DNA of 64,000 nt from Hymenobacter sp. APR13 (GTDB taxonomy: Bacteria > Bacteroidota > Bacteroidia > Cytophagales > Hymenobacteraceae): the NCBI RefSeq assembly GCF_000737515.1, contig NZ_CP006587.1, positions 2,785,001 through 2,849,000 of the forward strand, given 5' to 3'. Below are positions 18,687-27,663 of this stretch, one piece after another. Each line of letters opens with the position of its first letter. Within the stretch, counting starts at the first letter, position 1. Made by a program: the position numbers and the translations under genes. The notes under the pieces are model-generated. The model saw only the letters and a list, made by a program, of their open reading frames with translations. It was not told where the DNA came from and did no database searches.

Positions 18687-19660
18687 AGAGAATCGGCCAG
18701 GGCAAGCACCTGCTCGCGGGCCTTGTGCAACGCCGGCTCCTGCGGGAACGTGTGCTGCACCCAGCGCGTGAAGCCGCTCACCATCTCGCCCACGGCCTGC
18801 CGGCCGCTGGGTTCGGTGGTGGCCGGCGCGGAGGCGGCCACTTCTTCGGGCGTCACGGTGGGGAATACGCTGCCCAGGCCCACTTTTTCCAGCACCTCGC
18901 TCACGAACACCATGCCGCACACCTGCATGGCTTGGTAGAGCTGCACTAACTCTGGCATGCTCAGCGCCAATTCTTCGCCGGGCTCCAGCGTGCTCAGGCG
19001 CGTTATCATCGGCTCCAGCGCGGCCGGGCGCAGGTCTTCCAAGTCGGCTACGGCGGTCAGGAACGGATGCTCGCCGGCTTCGGGCAGCGAGTGCACCAGC
19101 AGCAGGGCCAGCCGCATCATCTGCAACTGCGGCTCCGAGAAGCGCACCGTGGCCGCCGGCGGCGCCGGGGCCGGGTGGGCGGCCAGGTAGTGCGCAAATA
19201 CTTCCTCCACGCTCAGTCGGTGCAGCCCCAGCGAAGGCGTGGCCGGCAGGTGTTCTTCCAGCAGCGCCAGAAAAGCGCCGCTCAGCTCCAGGCAATAGGT
19301 TTTCAGCGCCTGCACCTGCTCGGGTTCAATGGCCATCTGGCGCTGCACATACTGCAGCACGGGCGTGGCCAGGCTGGTATCGAGGGTGAGGCGGCCCAGC
19401 AGCAGCAGGTCGTAGAGGGCGCGGGGCTGCTGCTTTAGCGCCTGCAGCAGCTGCTCGTGGCTGGCAATGGCGTTCAGCTCGGCCACGCGCAGGGTGTTGA
19501 GGCCGGTGAGGGCCGTCAGCTGCAGCAGCGGCGCATCCTGCGGGCGGCTCAGCAGCTCGGCGCAGGCCATGCCGTGCAGGGAAAGGGAGTGCGCCAGCTG
19601 GTCGTAGAAGTCGGCGGGAATGGCGTGCAGCCAGTCGTGGGGGGCAGAAGGCGTGGGCAT
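18683..19660 (-). CDS. Hypothetical helical protein
   Basis: A 325-residue, soluble, Leu/Ala/Glu-rich protein predicted to be almost all helix (for example LLQALKQQPRALYDLLLLGR, QMMRLALLLVHSLPEAG). No signal peptide or motif that I recognise. I use the ATG at 19658-19660 (MPTPSAPHDW) since an upstream ATG at 19687 overlaps the -7 element. Its last codons and stop lie inside the right arm of the composite palindrome, so the C-terminus may have been remade by the repeat. Confidence 0.75.
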   Translation of the reverse strand: MPTPSAPHDWLHAIPADFYDQLAHSLSLHGMACAELLSRPQDAPLLQLTALTGLNTLRVAELNAIASHEQLLQALKQQPRALYDLLLLGRLTLDTSLATPVLQYVQRQMAIEPEQVQALKTYCLELSGAFLALLEEHLPATPSLGLHRLSVEEVFAHYLAAHPAPAPPAATVRFSEPQLQMMRLALLLVHSLPEAGEHPFLTAVADLEDLRPAALEPMITRLSTLEPGEELALSMPELVQLYQAMQVCGMVFVSEVLEKVGLGSVFPTVTPEEVAASAPATTEPSGRQAVGEMVSGFTRWVQHTFPQEPALHKAREQVLALADSL

Positions 19661-19684
19661 AGGGCAGCAGCGTGCGGAAGAACG

Positions 19685-19692
19685 CAAAGGTA
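19685..19692 (-). promoter_or_regulatory. Putative -7 element
   Basis: TACCTTTG on the minus strand, 25 bases before the ATG of the helical hypothetical gene. Confidence 0.6.
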
Positions 19693-19862
19693 GGCAGCAC
19701 GCCGCGCAGATGCCGGCCGCCCGGCCTCGGGCCGCCGCTAGAGGTGGGGGTTTGCTAGTGGGATTAGTAAATAATAGCGCCGGACTATTTTTTTGCTAAA
19801 AAGGGCACAATCTGCCCGGTGCCGGTGTTACCTTGCTGCTATCAACTTTCACTTTCCGCCCT

Positions 19863-20912
19863 ATGCGCGAACCATTTCTCACCGGCGGCGCCGACCACAT
19901 GGACGCCACCGAAAAAGACATTGACAAGGCGCTGCGGCCGCTTTCCTTCGACGACTTCGCGGGCCAGGATAAGGTGGTCGACAACCTGAAGGTGTTTGTG
20001 GCCGCCGCCCGCCGCCGCGGCGACGCCCTCGACCACGTGCTGCTGCACGGCCCTCCCGGCCTCGGCAAAACTACGCTCTCGCACATCATCGCCAACGAGC
20101 TGCAGGCTGGCATCAAAATGACCAGCGGCCCGGTGCTCGACAAGCCCTCCGACCTGGCCGGCCTGCTCACCAACCTGGAGCCGCACGACGTGCTGTTCAT
20201 CGACGAGATTCACCGCCTCAACCCCGTGGTGGAAGAGTACCTGTACTCGGCCATGGAAGACTACCGCATCGACATCATGCTCGATTCGGGCCCGAATGCG
20301 CGGTCGGTGCAGATTTCGTTGTCGCCGTTTACGCTGATTGGCGCGACCACCCGCTCGGGCATGCTCACCTCGCCGCTGCGGGCCCGCTTCGGCATCAGCT
20401 CCCGCCTCGAATACTACGATTCCAAGCTGCTGACCAGCATTGTGCAGCGCTCGGCCGAAATTCTGGGCACCCCGATTTACGAGGACGCGGCCTACGAAAT
20501 TGCGCGCCGCTCGCGCGGTACGCCGCGTATCGCCAACAATCTGCTGCGTCGCACCCGCGACTTTGCTCAGGTGAAAGGCGACGGCAGCATCACGATGGAC
20601 ATTGCCCAGTTTGCCCTCAACGCTCTCGACGTAGACGCCCGCGGCCTCGACGACATGGACAAGCGCATCCTGACCACCATCATCGACAAGTTCAAAGGTG
20701 GGCCGGTGGGCATCAGCACCATTGCCACGGCTTGCGGCGAGGAAGGCGAAACTATTGAGGAAGTGTACGAGCCGTTCCTGATTCAGGAAGGCTACATCAA
20801 GCGCACCAGCCGCGGCCGCGAGGCCACGGAAGCGGCCTACCTGCACCTGGGCCGTGCCATGCCGCAGCACCTGCGCGGCAATACCGGCACCACCGGCGAG
20901 CTGTTCTCGTAG
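19863..20912 (+). CDS. ruvB: Holliday junction branch-migration ATPase RuvB
   Basis: A 349-residue AAA+ motor that drives branch migration of Holliday junctions with RuvA. Walker A GPPGLGKT is at 63-70, Walker B FIDEIHRL at about 112-119, the sensor region [18 protein letters not shown] near 160-177, the arginine-finger region [20 protein letters not shown], and the C-terminal winged helix ends in the family motif. The ATG at 19863 (MREPFLTGG) is used; ten codons upstream look unrelated. TACCTTGC at 19829-19836 is a near -7 match. Single gene. Confidence 0.97.
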   Translation: MREPFLTGGADHMDATEKDIDKALRPLSFDDFAGQDKVVDNLKVFVAAARRRGDALDHVLLHGPPGLGKTTLSHIIANELQAGIKMTSGPVLDKPSDLAGLLTNLEPHDVLFIDEIHRLNPVVEEYLYSAMEDYRIDIMLDSGPNARSVQISLSPFTLIGATTRSGMLTSPLRARFGISSRLEYYDSKLLTSIVQRSAEILGTPIYEDAAYEIARRSRGTPRIANNLLRRTRDFAQVKGDGSITMDIAQFALNALDVDARGLDDMDKRILTTIIDKFKGGPVGISTIATACGEEGETIEEVYEPFLIQEGYIKRTSRGREATEAAYLHLGRAMPQHLRGNTGTTGELFS

Positions 20913-20926
20913 CCGAAAAACCTCCT

Positions 20927-21012
20927 GTCATCCTGAGCGAAGCGAAGGATCTGATTACACCGGAACAAGTAGGTTCTAATGTAATCAGATCCTTCGCTTC
21001 GCTCAGGATGAC
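20927..21012. repeat. Intergenic palindrome, family B (33-bp perfect arms)
   Basis: Arms 20927-20959 and 20980-21012 are exact complements (GTCATCCTGAGCGAAGCGAA, then GGATCTGATTACA) with a 20-base loop. It lies between ruvB and queG, both plus strand. Confidence 0.9.
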
Positions 21013-21042
21013 GTATTTTTACGGCTTATCTACCTGTCCTCC

Positions 21043-21978
21043 GTGCTGCCTACCGCCCATTACACTGCTTTCGTCAAGCGCCGCGCGGCGGAGCTGGGCT
21101 TTATGTACTGCGGGATTTCCGAGGCCGGGTTTCTGGAGGAAGAGGCGCCGCGCCTCGAGAGCTGGCTGAACCAGAATATGCACGGCCGGATGGCCTACAT
21201 GGCCAACCACTTCGATAAGCGCCTCGACCCGCGTCTGCTCGTGGACGGGGCCAAATCGGTGATTTCGCTGCTGCTCAACTACTACCCGCCCGAGGAAACC
21301 CAGCAGCCCGACGACACGCTCCAGATCAGCAAATACGCCTACGGCCGCGACTACCACTTCGTCATCAAAGACAGGCTGAAGACGCTGCTGGCCGATATGC
21401 AGGAGGAAATCGGCGAAATCGGGGGGCGCTGCTTTGTCGATTCGGCGCCGGTGATGGACAAGGCCTGGGCCAGGAAGAGCGGGCTGGGCTGGGTAGGTAA
21501 GAACGCCAACCTGATAAGGCCTGGCACCGGCAGCTTCTTCTTCATTGCCGAGCTGATTGTGGACGTGCCGCTGGACTACGACGGCCCCATCCGGGACTAC
21601 TGCGGCACCTGCACCAAGTGCGTGGATGCCTGCCCCACGCAGGCCATTACGGAGCCCTACGTGGTGGATGGCAGCAAGTGCATCAGCTACTTTACCATCG
21701 AGCTGAAAGACCAGATTCCGCGCGAAGTGGACGGCAAATTCGGCAACTGGGTGTTCGGCTGCGACATCTGCCAGGACGTGTGCCCCTGGAACCGGTTCAG
21801 CAAGCCCCACCAGGAGCCCCAGTTCAACCCGCACCCCGGCCTGAAAGACCTCACCCGCGGCGACTGGCAGGAAATCACGCACGAGCTGTTTTCGGAGCTG
21901 TTCCGGCAGTCGGCCGTGAAGCGCACCGGCTACGCGGGGCTGCAGCGCAACATCCGCTTCGTAACCGGCGACGAGTAA
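21043..21978 (+). CDS. queG: Epoxyqueuosine reductase QueG
   Basis: Reduces epoxyqueuosine to queuosine in tRNA, using cobalamin and two 4Fe-4S clusters. Ligand Cys are at 187, 190, 193 and 197 ([12 protein letters not shown]) and at 240, 243 and 247 ([10 protein letters not shown]), with Cys213 the likely eighth. Asp133 in VDSAPV matches the catalytic Asp region. At 311 residues it lacks the C-terminal HEAT repeats of the E. coli-length enzyme, as is common in this phylum. The start is GTG at 21043; the palindrome ends 30 bases upstream, leaving little room for any other. Confidence 0.95.
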   Translation: MLPTAHYTAFVKRRAAELGFMYCGISEAGFLEEEAPRLESWLNQNMHGRMAYMANHFDKRLDPRLLVDGAKSVISLLLNYYPPEETQQPDDTLQISKYAYGRDYHFVIKDRLKTLLADMQEEIGEIGGRCFVDSAPVMDKAWARKSGLGWVGKNANLIRPGTGSFFFIAELIVDVPLDYDGPIRDYCGTCTKCVDACPTQAITEPYVVDGSKCISYFTIELKDQIPREVDGKFGNWVFGCDICQDVCPWNRFSKPHQEPQFNPHPGLKDLTRGDWQEITHELFSELFRQSAVKRTGYAGLQRNIRFVTGDE

Positions 21979-21987
21979 CTGAGGCGC

Positions 21988-22040
21988 AAAAAACCGGCCC
22001 CGGCCACCAGCGCAATGCTGGCAGCCGGGGCCGGTGGGTT
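21988..22040. terminator. Bidirectional terminator
   Basis: ACCGGCCCCGGC and GCCGGGGCCGGT pair around an inner CCAGC/GCTGG stem, with A-run left and T-rich right, between convergent queG and the small minus-strand gene. Confidence 0.8.
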
Positions 22041-22058
22041 TCTGGCAGTCCGGGCGCT

Positions 22059-22253
22059 TTAGGCGAGGGTAGCCTGCGTGAAAACGCGGTTCAGGATGCG
22101 GCGGTAGAGCTTGGAGAATTGCTCGTAGCACCACGCCTTGAGCTGGAGAAGCTCGTCGGGGAGCATAGTGCGCAGGGCTTTGCGCAGCTCTTTCTCGAAG
22201 AGAATCTTATCGAAGCTAACTTTTAGCAGGATGGTTTTAGCGTACTCGAGCAT
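22059..22253 (-). CDS. Small conserved hypothetical protein
   Basis: A 64-residue helical, basic protein (MLEYAKTILLKVSFDKILFE, later LKAWCYEQF). Proteins of this size and opening occur widely in Cytophagales, to my recollection, with no known role. Convergent with queG over a shared terminator. The upstream 260 bases contain no gene. Confidence 0.75.
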   Translation of the reverse strand: MLEYAKTILLKVSFDKILFEKELRKALRTMLPDELLQLKAWCYEQFSKLYRRILNRVFTQATLA

Positions 22254-22454
22254 TGGGGTAAGGCTTGTTTTCTGGGTGGGGTAGGGGGCGAACAGGACGA
22301 TTGCAGGAGGACTATACGGAACCGGGAAAAAACAGTCGATTCCGTGCCGGGAGTGTCACGCTATTTTATTGAAAATTACAAAACAAAACCCGTTAGGTTC
22401 AAACAGCATTATGGCCAAAACCGCCTATACGTATTGTAAAAGCAGAGTATTCAA
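22254..22454. other. Non-coding gap
   Basis: Between the small gene and the ferritin-like cluster. It turns AT-rich after 22360. I see no ORF, tRNA or clear -7 element. Confidence 0.5.
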
Positions 22455-22484
22455 CAAAAAAGGAACGACTGAGGTCGTTCCTTT
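22455..22484 (-). terminator. Terminator of the ferritin-like cluster
   Basis: AAAGGAACGAC and GTCGTTCCTTT pair (22459-22484); on the minus strand a run of seven T follows. Confidence 0.8.
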
Positions 22485-22520
22485 CAGGTGGTGTGGCGGG
22501 CAGTAGAAGATGCCTGACCT

Positions 22521-23387
22521 TTAGTAGGTAAACAGTTCCATAATCGTGCTGGCCTGTGCCGTAGAGAGTGGCTCATCAAACGCCTCTGGTACGCCCTGAG
22601 TGAGAATGTTGGTGCCGGGGAAACCGATGGGCAATAGTCGGAACGGTACCGGCCGGTAGCCGGGCACCAATTGCTCCAGCGCATTCTCTCCGCTGTATAC
22701 AATGTCCGTTTTGCCCGCTACCGTAATGGAAGCATCCGCCGGGCTCGGCCAGGGCTTTACCACGGCCGCGCGCTTCTGCCGGATAATGCGGATGCGGGCG
22801 GCGTGGCGGGCTTCAGTAGCATGTATTTGCAGGGCAGTCTGCAGGATGAAGTCGTTGCTGATCAGGGATTGCACCTGGCCCTTATAGGCTCGTACGCCGG
22901 CATCCTCGAGCAGCTGTGCGAGCCGCAGGAAATCATCGAAGTTGCTGAATACGGAGGCGAAAAAGGCTGGCTGCGTATTGTTGCGGCTGCCCGTGAAATC
23001 GTAGTTGGGCTGCGCTGGGACCGTGCCGCCCGAGTTGGTGATGGCGTCGGAGAGCAGCGTGATGTGCTGCTGCTGGTGGCGCTGCATCGTGACGATGGAA
23101 GCGCGAATGGTGGCGTCGGCGGGGAAGAAGCCGGCGGGAGCGGCCAGCGCCCGCGCATACAAGGCTTCCTGCAGGCGTTCCAGCTGCAGCGCCAGCGTCA
23201 GCGAGTCGAGGATAGTGGTGGTGCCGGCCTGCGTGGGCAAGGCTGCCAAACCCAGCGGCAGCGCGGCCGCCAGCGTTTTGGCGCTGAACCGGCCCAGGCT
23301 TTCCAGCGCAGCGCGGCGTGGGGCCGACTGCTCCAGCTGGGTGGAATCGGTGGCGGCCAGTTCGGCCAGAAGCTTCAGAAGATACAT
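22521..23387 (-). CDS. Ferritin-like domain protein B2 (degenerate copy)
   Basis: A 288-residue member of the ferritin-like family seen in desiccation-related proteins. It shares with B1 (24278-25129) the layout: N-terminal helix, twin-domain helical bundle, QTALQIHxxEARHAxxIR motif, and a long C-terminal tail closing EAFDEPLS. Two positions that carry Glu in the other three copies are Gln here: LERLQEALY for LExLE, and RHQQQHITLL for NHETAHVTLL. The metal centre is therefore probably weakened. No lipobox, unlike its partner A2 thirteen bases upstream, with which it forms an operon. Confidence 0.8.
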   Translation of the reverse strand: MYLLKLLAELAATDSTQLEQSAPRRAALESLGRFSAKTLAAALPLGLAALPTQAGTTTILDSLTLALQLERLQEALYARALAAPAGFFPADATIRASIVTMQRHQQQHITLLSDAITNSGGTVPAQPNYDFTGSRNNTQPAFFASVFSNFDDFLRLAQLLEDAGVRAYKGQVQSLISNDFILQTALQIHATEARHAARIRIIRQKRAAVVKPWPSPADASITVAGKTDIVYSGENALEQLVPGYRPVPFRLLPIGFPGTNILTQGVPEAFDEPLSTAQASTIMELFTY

Positions 23388-23400
23388 AGCAAGCGGTGCC

Positions 23401-24123
23401 TTAGGTGGTCGGCAGGTTTGCCGTGGAAATGACTACTGGTACGAACGGCTGAATCAGGGCTACAACCTGCGCCGGGGATTTGGCGTCGTCGAGGCCTGTG
23501 GTGCCTATGTTATCGGCGAAGGTGCCGGGCTGCAGCACCTCACGGGCCAGAGCTGCGTGCCGGGCTTCCACCGAGACAATCTTGCCCAGGGCGTTTAGGT
23601 GCTCAGCCGAGGTCAGGTATTTGGCGGCCCCATTGTAAGCCGCCACCCCAATTTCCTCCAGCTGCCGCGCCGCCGTCCAGACGCCGGTGCGGGTGGTGAG
23701 CGTGAAGGTGGAGAAGTCGAAAACCAGCGGTGCGGAAAGCGTATTATCGTAGGCCGACGTTCCCAACGCATACTTCAGGTACTCCCGATGGATCAGCTCA
23801 TGGTCGCGCAGGTCGGTGAGGTAAGCCAGCTCGCCCGGAAGCAAGTCAGAGGGTGGGGTAGTAACTACTTTATCGTAGAAGGCAGCCTCAATCTGCTCAA
23901 GCAGGTAGGCGTAATTGAGCACTGTAATGTTAGGGTCGCTGGCACTGGTAGACGATGACACGAAGTTGCCCAGCGTCAGGGTAGGATTACCCGCAACCGG
24001 ATCTGGATCGTCGTCTTTGCCGCAGCCAGCCAGAACAAGTGCCGAAACTGCCGCACCGGCCCCGGCTACACGAAAGAAGGAGCGGCGGGCAAGCATCCGC
24101 GCCGGAGAAGAAGGAGTGTGCAT
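23401..24123 (-). CDS. Ferritin-like lipoprotein A2
   Basis: A 240-residue ferritin-like protein. The N-terminus has a twin-Arg (ARRSFFRVAGAG) and a lipobox LAGC with Cys34, so it may be a Tat-exported lipoprotein. Metal-ligand-like motifs are LLEQIEAAFY, DHELIHREYL and SVEARHAALA. The start at 24121-24123 is preferred to an upstream ATG at 24177, which overlaps the -7 element 24175-24182. First gene of the second A-B pair. Confidence 0.85.
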   Translation of the reverse strand: MHTPSSPARMLARRSFFRVAGAGAAVSALVLAGCGKDDDPDPVAGNPTLTLGNFVSSSTSASDPNITVLNYAYLLEQIEAAFYDKVVTTPPSDLLPGELAYLTDLRDHELIHREYLKYALGTSAYDNTLSAPLVFDFSTFTLTTRTGVWTAARQLEEIGVAAYNGAAKYLTSAEHLNALGKIVSVEARHAALAREVLQPGTFADNIGTTGLDDAKSPAQVVALIQPFVPVVISTANLPTT

Positions 24124-24174
24124 AAGAAAAGGTTGGGCGGTACCAGAACAGAAAACAGCTCGGTTCCAACTCAA

Positions 24175-24182
24175 CAAAGATA
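24175..24182 (-). promoter_or_regulatory. Putative -7 element of the A2-B2 pair
   Basis: TATCTTTG on the minus strand, 52 bases before the A2 ATG and downstream of the terminator of the first pair. Confidence 0.6.
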
Positions 24183-24224
24183 GCCTGTTATGCTGGGATG
24201 CTCTAACGCGAAAAATGGTTGCAC

Positions 24225-24260
24225 AAAAAAGGGCGCCCCGTTGTAGGGCGCCCTTTTTTT
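24225..24260. terminator. Terminator between the two ferritin-like pairs
   Basis: AAAAAAGGGCGCCC, a seven-base loop, and GGGCGCCCTTTTTT. It separates pair A1-B1 from pair A2-B2, which therefore are two transcription units. Confidence 0.85.
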
Positions 24261-24277
24261 ATGATAGGCTAAGCAGC

Positions 24278-25129
24278 TTAGAATGTAGCGGCCGAACGGG
24301 CAATAGCTACTACCGTCGTGTTGTCAAGACCTTCGTCGAAGGCTTCGCTCACTTCAGCGGCTGTGTAGGTGTTGCCACCTACCGAGGTCAGCGTGAGACC
24401 GGCCTGCACCAAGTTGCTCTCTGCTGGGAACGTGGTAGCGGGGTTGCCGGCACCATATACAGCAGCCGGAGCGCCGTTGGCTTCAGCGTTGGTGATCCAG
24501 CCCAACTGGTTGATGCCACCGGCAGCAGCGGCGCGGCGCATTACTCGGATGTGCGAAGCGTGACGAGCTTCTACCGAGTGAATCTGCAGCGCGGTCTGCA
24601 GGTAGTTGTTGGGGTTACCGGCTGCTTTGATTTTGGTAGCCTGGCCTTTGTAGGCGCGTACACCGGTGTCTTCGAAGGCCTGAGCGAACGTCAGGAACGA
24701 GGCGTAGGTAGCGAAGGCAGCACCGAAGTTGAAGCTGGCCGGACGTGGGTTGGCATTAGAACCAAGAGCGGTCTTCAGCAGCGTTACGTGGGCCGTTTCG
24801 TGGTTCTTGATGGTCTGGATGGCGTTGCGGGCAGCGCTACCGTTGGTGAGCGTAGCAGCCAGAGTTGGTGCTGCCAAAGCCTGCACATAGAAGTCTTCTT
24901 CCAGGTACTCGAGCAGCAGCGCGAAGTTGAACACGTCATTGACAGAGTTCAGCGTCTGCTGGCCCATGGCCTTGTTGAAGGCCGAGCCGATGGCGATAGG
25001 CGCCGCAGCCAGCGCAAATTTCTTGCTGATGTCGCCGAGCAAGGTAAGGGCGCTGCGGCGATGGGTGAGGCGATCCACAATTTCAGGATCTACCTTCTCT
25101 ATCTCGGAAATGATTTGAAACAGGTTCAT
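24278..25129 (-). CDS. Ferritin-like domain protein B1
   Basis: A 283-residue ferritin-like protein with intact ligand-type motifs: LLEYLEEDFY, NHETAHVTLL and HSVEARHASHI. It starts MNLFQIISEIEKVDPEIVDR, with no classic signal peptide, though a moderately hydrophobic segment (FALAAAPIAIGSAF) lies at about 38-51. Members of this family are linked to stress or desiccation by annotation only; iron binding is a family-level expectation. Second gene of the first pair, 33 bases after A1. Its third-position GC is lower than the neighbours, with many T-ending codons. Confidence 0.85.
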   Translation of the reverse strand: MNLFQIISEIEKVDPEIVDRLTHRRSALTLLGDISKKFALAAAPIAIGSAFNKAMGQQTLNSVNDVFNFALLLEYLEEDFYVQALAAPTLAATLTNGSAARNAIQTIKNHETAHVTLLKTALGSNANPRPASFNFGAAFATYASFLTFAQAFEDTGVRAYKGQATKIKAAGNPNNYLQTALQIHSVEARHASHIRVMRRAAAAGGINQLGWITNAEANGAPAAVYGAGNPATTFPAESNLVQAGLTLTSVGGNTYTAAEVSEAFDEGLDNTTVVAIARSAATF

Positions 25130-25162
25130 ACGGTTCGAAAGTCAGAAGTAAGGGAGAGAAGG

Positions 25163-25876
25163 TTATTTGCCGACGTTGTCGCCGTTGAGCTTTTCCTTGA
25201 TGAAAGGCTGTGCGGCGGCCAGTACCTGGGCCACAGTCATGGCACCATCGAGGCCGTTGGCGTCTACGGCCGTGCTGTCAGCAAACGTGCCGTTGCTGAT
25301 CATGTCGCGGATAGCGGCTGCGTGGCGAGCTTCTACCGAAACAATTTTGCCAGCCAGCAGCAGGTAGTCGTCGGACTTGATGAGGGAGCCGGCACCGTTG
25401 TAGGCAGCTACACCCAGGTCTTCGAACGTTTTAGCCGTGCTCAGAACCGACGTGCGGTCAGAGAAAGTAACCTTGCTGAAGTCAGGGGTCAGGGCTGGGA
25501 TTACGCTGGCTGCTGGAATGGCCGCTTTCAGGAAGTCACGGTGAATGGCTTCATGCTTGGCAATGGCCGTCAAAGCTGTGCGCTCATCGGCCGTGACGCC
25601 GGTGTAGAAATTAGCTACTACTTGGGCATAGAAAGCGGCTTCCAACTGCTCCAGCGCATAAGCGTAGTTCAGTACACCCACGTCGCCCGAACCCAGGCTT
25701 ACCGTGCCAGCGGGGGTGGTAGAGTTGTCATCATCATCGTCGCAGCCCGAAAGCAGCAGGGCGGTAGCACCAGCAGTGGCACCAGCATACATGAAGAACG
25801 AACGGCGCTGAATCGGAACGTGAAGCGGCTTAGTGAAATCAGCCTCTTCGCCACCTTTTTTGAGGTTGTTGGACAT
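25163..25876 (-). CDS. Ferritin-like lipoprotein A1
   Basis: A 237-residue paralogue of A2: twin-Arg QRRSFFMYAG (24-25), lipobox LSGC with Cys45 followed by a run of five Asp, then ALEQLEAAFY, KHEAIHRDFL and SVEARHAAAI. It is exported and probably anchored by lipid. The ATG at 25874-25876 (MSNNLKKGGEE) is used; 37 more codons are open upstream but include no export signal. It heads the first A-B pair. Confidence 0.86.
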   Translation of the reverse strand: MSNNLKKGGEEADFTKPLHVPIQRRSFFMYAGATAGATALLLSGCDDDDDNSTTPAGTVSLGSGDVGVLNYAYALEQLEAAFYAQVVANFYTGVTADERTALTAIAKHEAIHRDFLKAAIPAASVIPALTPDFSKVTFSDRTSVLSTAKTFEDLGVAAYNGAGSLIKSDDYLLLAGKIVSVEARHAAAIRDMISNGTFADSTAVDANGLDGAMTVAQVLAAAQPFIKEKLNGDNVGK

Positions 25877-26025
25877 GGGGGTAGAAGATTTAGTAAGGAA
25901 AGGTTTCGGCAATAGAATACCTGCCAGCCTGCAAAGCCGCTTTTTACTAAAAGAGGAAATAAAGGAGGGGTGGGTATTTGACAGCACTTACGGGGGCTCT
26001 CGGAGCAGGGATTGTCTGAAGCCAT

Positions 26026-26033
26026 AATTTTGT
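26026..26033 (+). promoter_or_regulatory. Putative distal -7 element for batD
   Basis: TAATTTTG, perfect match, 131 bases upstream of the batD start. A second perfect match lies closer at 26139. Confidence 0.4.
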
Positions 26034-26138
26034 ACCTAATGGATGAAGGCTAGTACAGAAAAAATACAGGAATAGGCTGATAGCCAGCTGTGAAAAGGGA
26101 GAGAATCAGCTCATTAGCACGATGCAGCCTTTTTGGCG

Positions 26139-26146
26139 TAATTTTG
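26139..26146 (+). promoter_or_regulatory. Putative proximal -7 element for batD
   Basis: TAATTTTG, 18 bases before the chosen batD ATG. It overlaps the first codons of a longer possible reading frame and so argues against an ATG at 26122. Confidence 0.5.
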
Positions 26147-26163
26147 AAGCTCATGCTACTCCT

Positions 26164-27663
26164 ATGATGCGGTTTCTGGGCTGGATGCTCTTGGTATTGT
26201 GTGTTGTTGCCGGACCGCGGAGCCAAGCTCAACAGCCTGTACGCCCGCCCGCTACCACGTCAGCAACCCGGGTGGAGCTGGAGCTGGGCCGCGCCACTTT
26301 TCCGGTGACGGAATACTTCACCATCAGCTTTAGGCTGAGTGGAGCGCCGCTGGAGCGGTATTCGGCCTTCCCCGACCTAGAGGGTTTCAAGAAAAGCGGC
26401 AAGTCCAGCACCACCACCACGCGCATTGTGGAGGGCCGCACCACCACCGAGCTGACCATCACGCAGCGCTACGCCGCCTACGCCGAGGGCGAGTACACCA
26501 TCAGGCCGTTTTCGATGACTGTGAACGGGCAGGTGGCGCGTTCGGCCGGCGCCACGCTCACGGTGGGCCCAGCCCCAACGGCCGCCACGGCCCCGCCACC
26601 CGCCGGCAGCGCGCCGCAGGGCATCGGCTTAATGGATCTGCTGTTTGGCAAGCCCAAGCCGCAGGAGTACGTGGAGCCCAAAGACAACGCCTTTCTGGCC
26701 CTGGTGCCCGACAAAACCAGCGTCTACGTAGGCGAGGGCGTGCACGTGGGGCTGTACTTCTACCTCACGCCTTCTGACCAGGGGCTGCTGGATTTCTACA
26801 ACTTTCCGGGACAGCTGCCGGGCATTCTGCGCCAGCTCCGGCAGCGCACGGCCTGGGAGGAGTCGTTCAACGAGCAGGAGATTGTGCCGGAGCCGGTGAC
26901 GATGGGCGGCAAGCCGTTTCTGCGCTATCGGCTCTACGAAGCCGAGTATTATCCGCTGAACAGCGAGCCGCTGATTTTTGGAGAAGTAGCGCTGCAGATG
27001 GTGAAGTACCGCCTGGCCAAAAAGCCGGCTGAGGGCCTCGATAACCGGATGGAAGGCTACAAAACCTACCGCACCGCCGCCCGCACCATTGCCGTGAAGC
27101 CGCTGCCGCCGCACCCGCTGCGCGACCAGGTGGCGGTGGGCAGCTACCAACTGCGCGAGGCCATCGACCGGACTGCGTTCCGGACCGGGCAGGCCTTCAC
27201 CTACACGTTTGGGGTGGAAGGCGAAGGCAACCTGGCCGCCCTCAATGCGCCGGTGGTGCAGCCCCGGACCGGCCTGGAAGTGTACGGCCCCGACGTGCAG
27301 CAGGAGCTGACCCGGCAGGCCGGTCGGGTAGGGGGGCGCAAGGTGTTCCGCTACCGGCTGGTGGCGCGCCAGCCGGGTGTGCTGCCGCTGGACAGCCTGC
27401 TGCAGCTGGTGTATTTCGACCCCGAAACCGGCCGCTACGATACGCTGCAGCCGGAGCTGCGGCCCACCGTGCGCGGCGCAGTCCGAACTGAGCTGCCCTT
27501 CCGCGCCCGCACCGACGACCCATATTACCAGGCCGTGCTCTTCGAGGCAAGCAACCGCCTGCAGCCGCTGGACGCCTACCGCGACGTGCGCCGCTACGCC
27601 ACCTACATCCTGGCCGGGTTGCTGGTGGTGGCCAGCTGGGGCTGGTGGCAGGCTAAGAGGTGA
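26164..27663 (+). CDS. batD: BatD family protein (aerotolerance-related)
   Basis: A 499-residue envelope protein. Signal peptide (MMRFLGWMLLVLCVVAGPRS), tandem beta-sandwich repeats with the BatD features LGRATFPVTEYFTISFRLSG and VPDKTSVYVGEGVHVGLYFY, and a C-terminal membrane helix (ATYILAGLLVVASWGWW) with a short cytoplasmic end. BatD normally sits with BatA/B/C/E, but no bat gene is near, so this is a stand-alone copy. The ATG at 26164 is chosen, since the signal peptide starts there. The stop TGA is the first triplet of a TGATGAGGTGATG repeat, which also opens the inverted repeat before aroC. Confidence 0.85.
   Translation: MMRFLGWMLLVLCVVAGPRSQAQQPVRPPATTSATRVELELGRATFPVTEYFTISFRLSGAPLERYSAFPDLEGFKKSGKSSTTTTRIVEGRTTTELTITQRYAAYAEGEYTIRPFSMTVNGQVARSAGATLTVGPAPTAATAPPPAGSAPQGIGLMDLLFGKPKPQEYVEPKDNAFLALVPDKTSVYVGEGVHVGLYFYLTPSDQGLLDFYNFPGQLPGILRQLRQRTAWEESFNEQEIVPEPVTMGGKPFLRYRLYEAEYYPLNSEPLIFGEVALQMVKYRLAKKPAEGLDNRMEGYKTYRTAARTIAVKPLPPHPLRDQVAVGSYQLREAIDRTAFRTGQAFTYTFGVEGEGNLAALNAPVVQPRTGLEVYGPDVQQELTRQAGRVGGRKVFRYRLVARQPGVLPLDSLLQLVYFDPETGRYDTLQPELRPTVRGAVRTELPFRARTDDPYYQAVLFEASNRLQPLDAYRDVRRYATYILAGLLVVASWGWWQAKR

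Noticed and set aside
23915..25915. Plus-strand frame of 666 codons across the ferritin-like cluster
   Set aside because: It crosses several minus-strand genes, a terminator and a promoter, and shows no family features.
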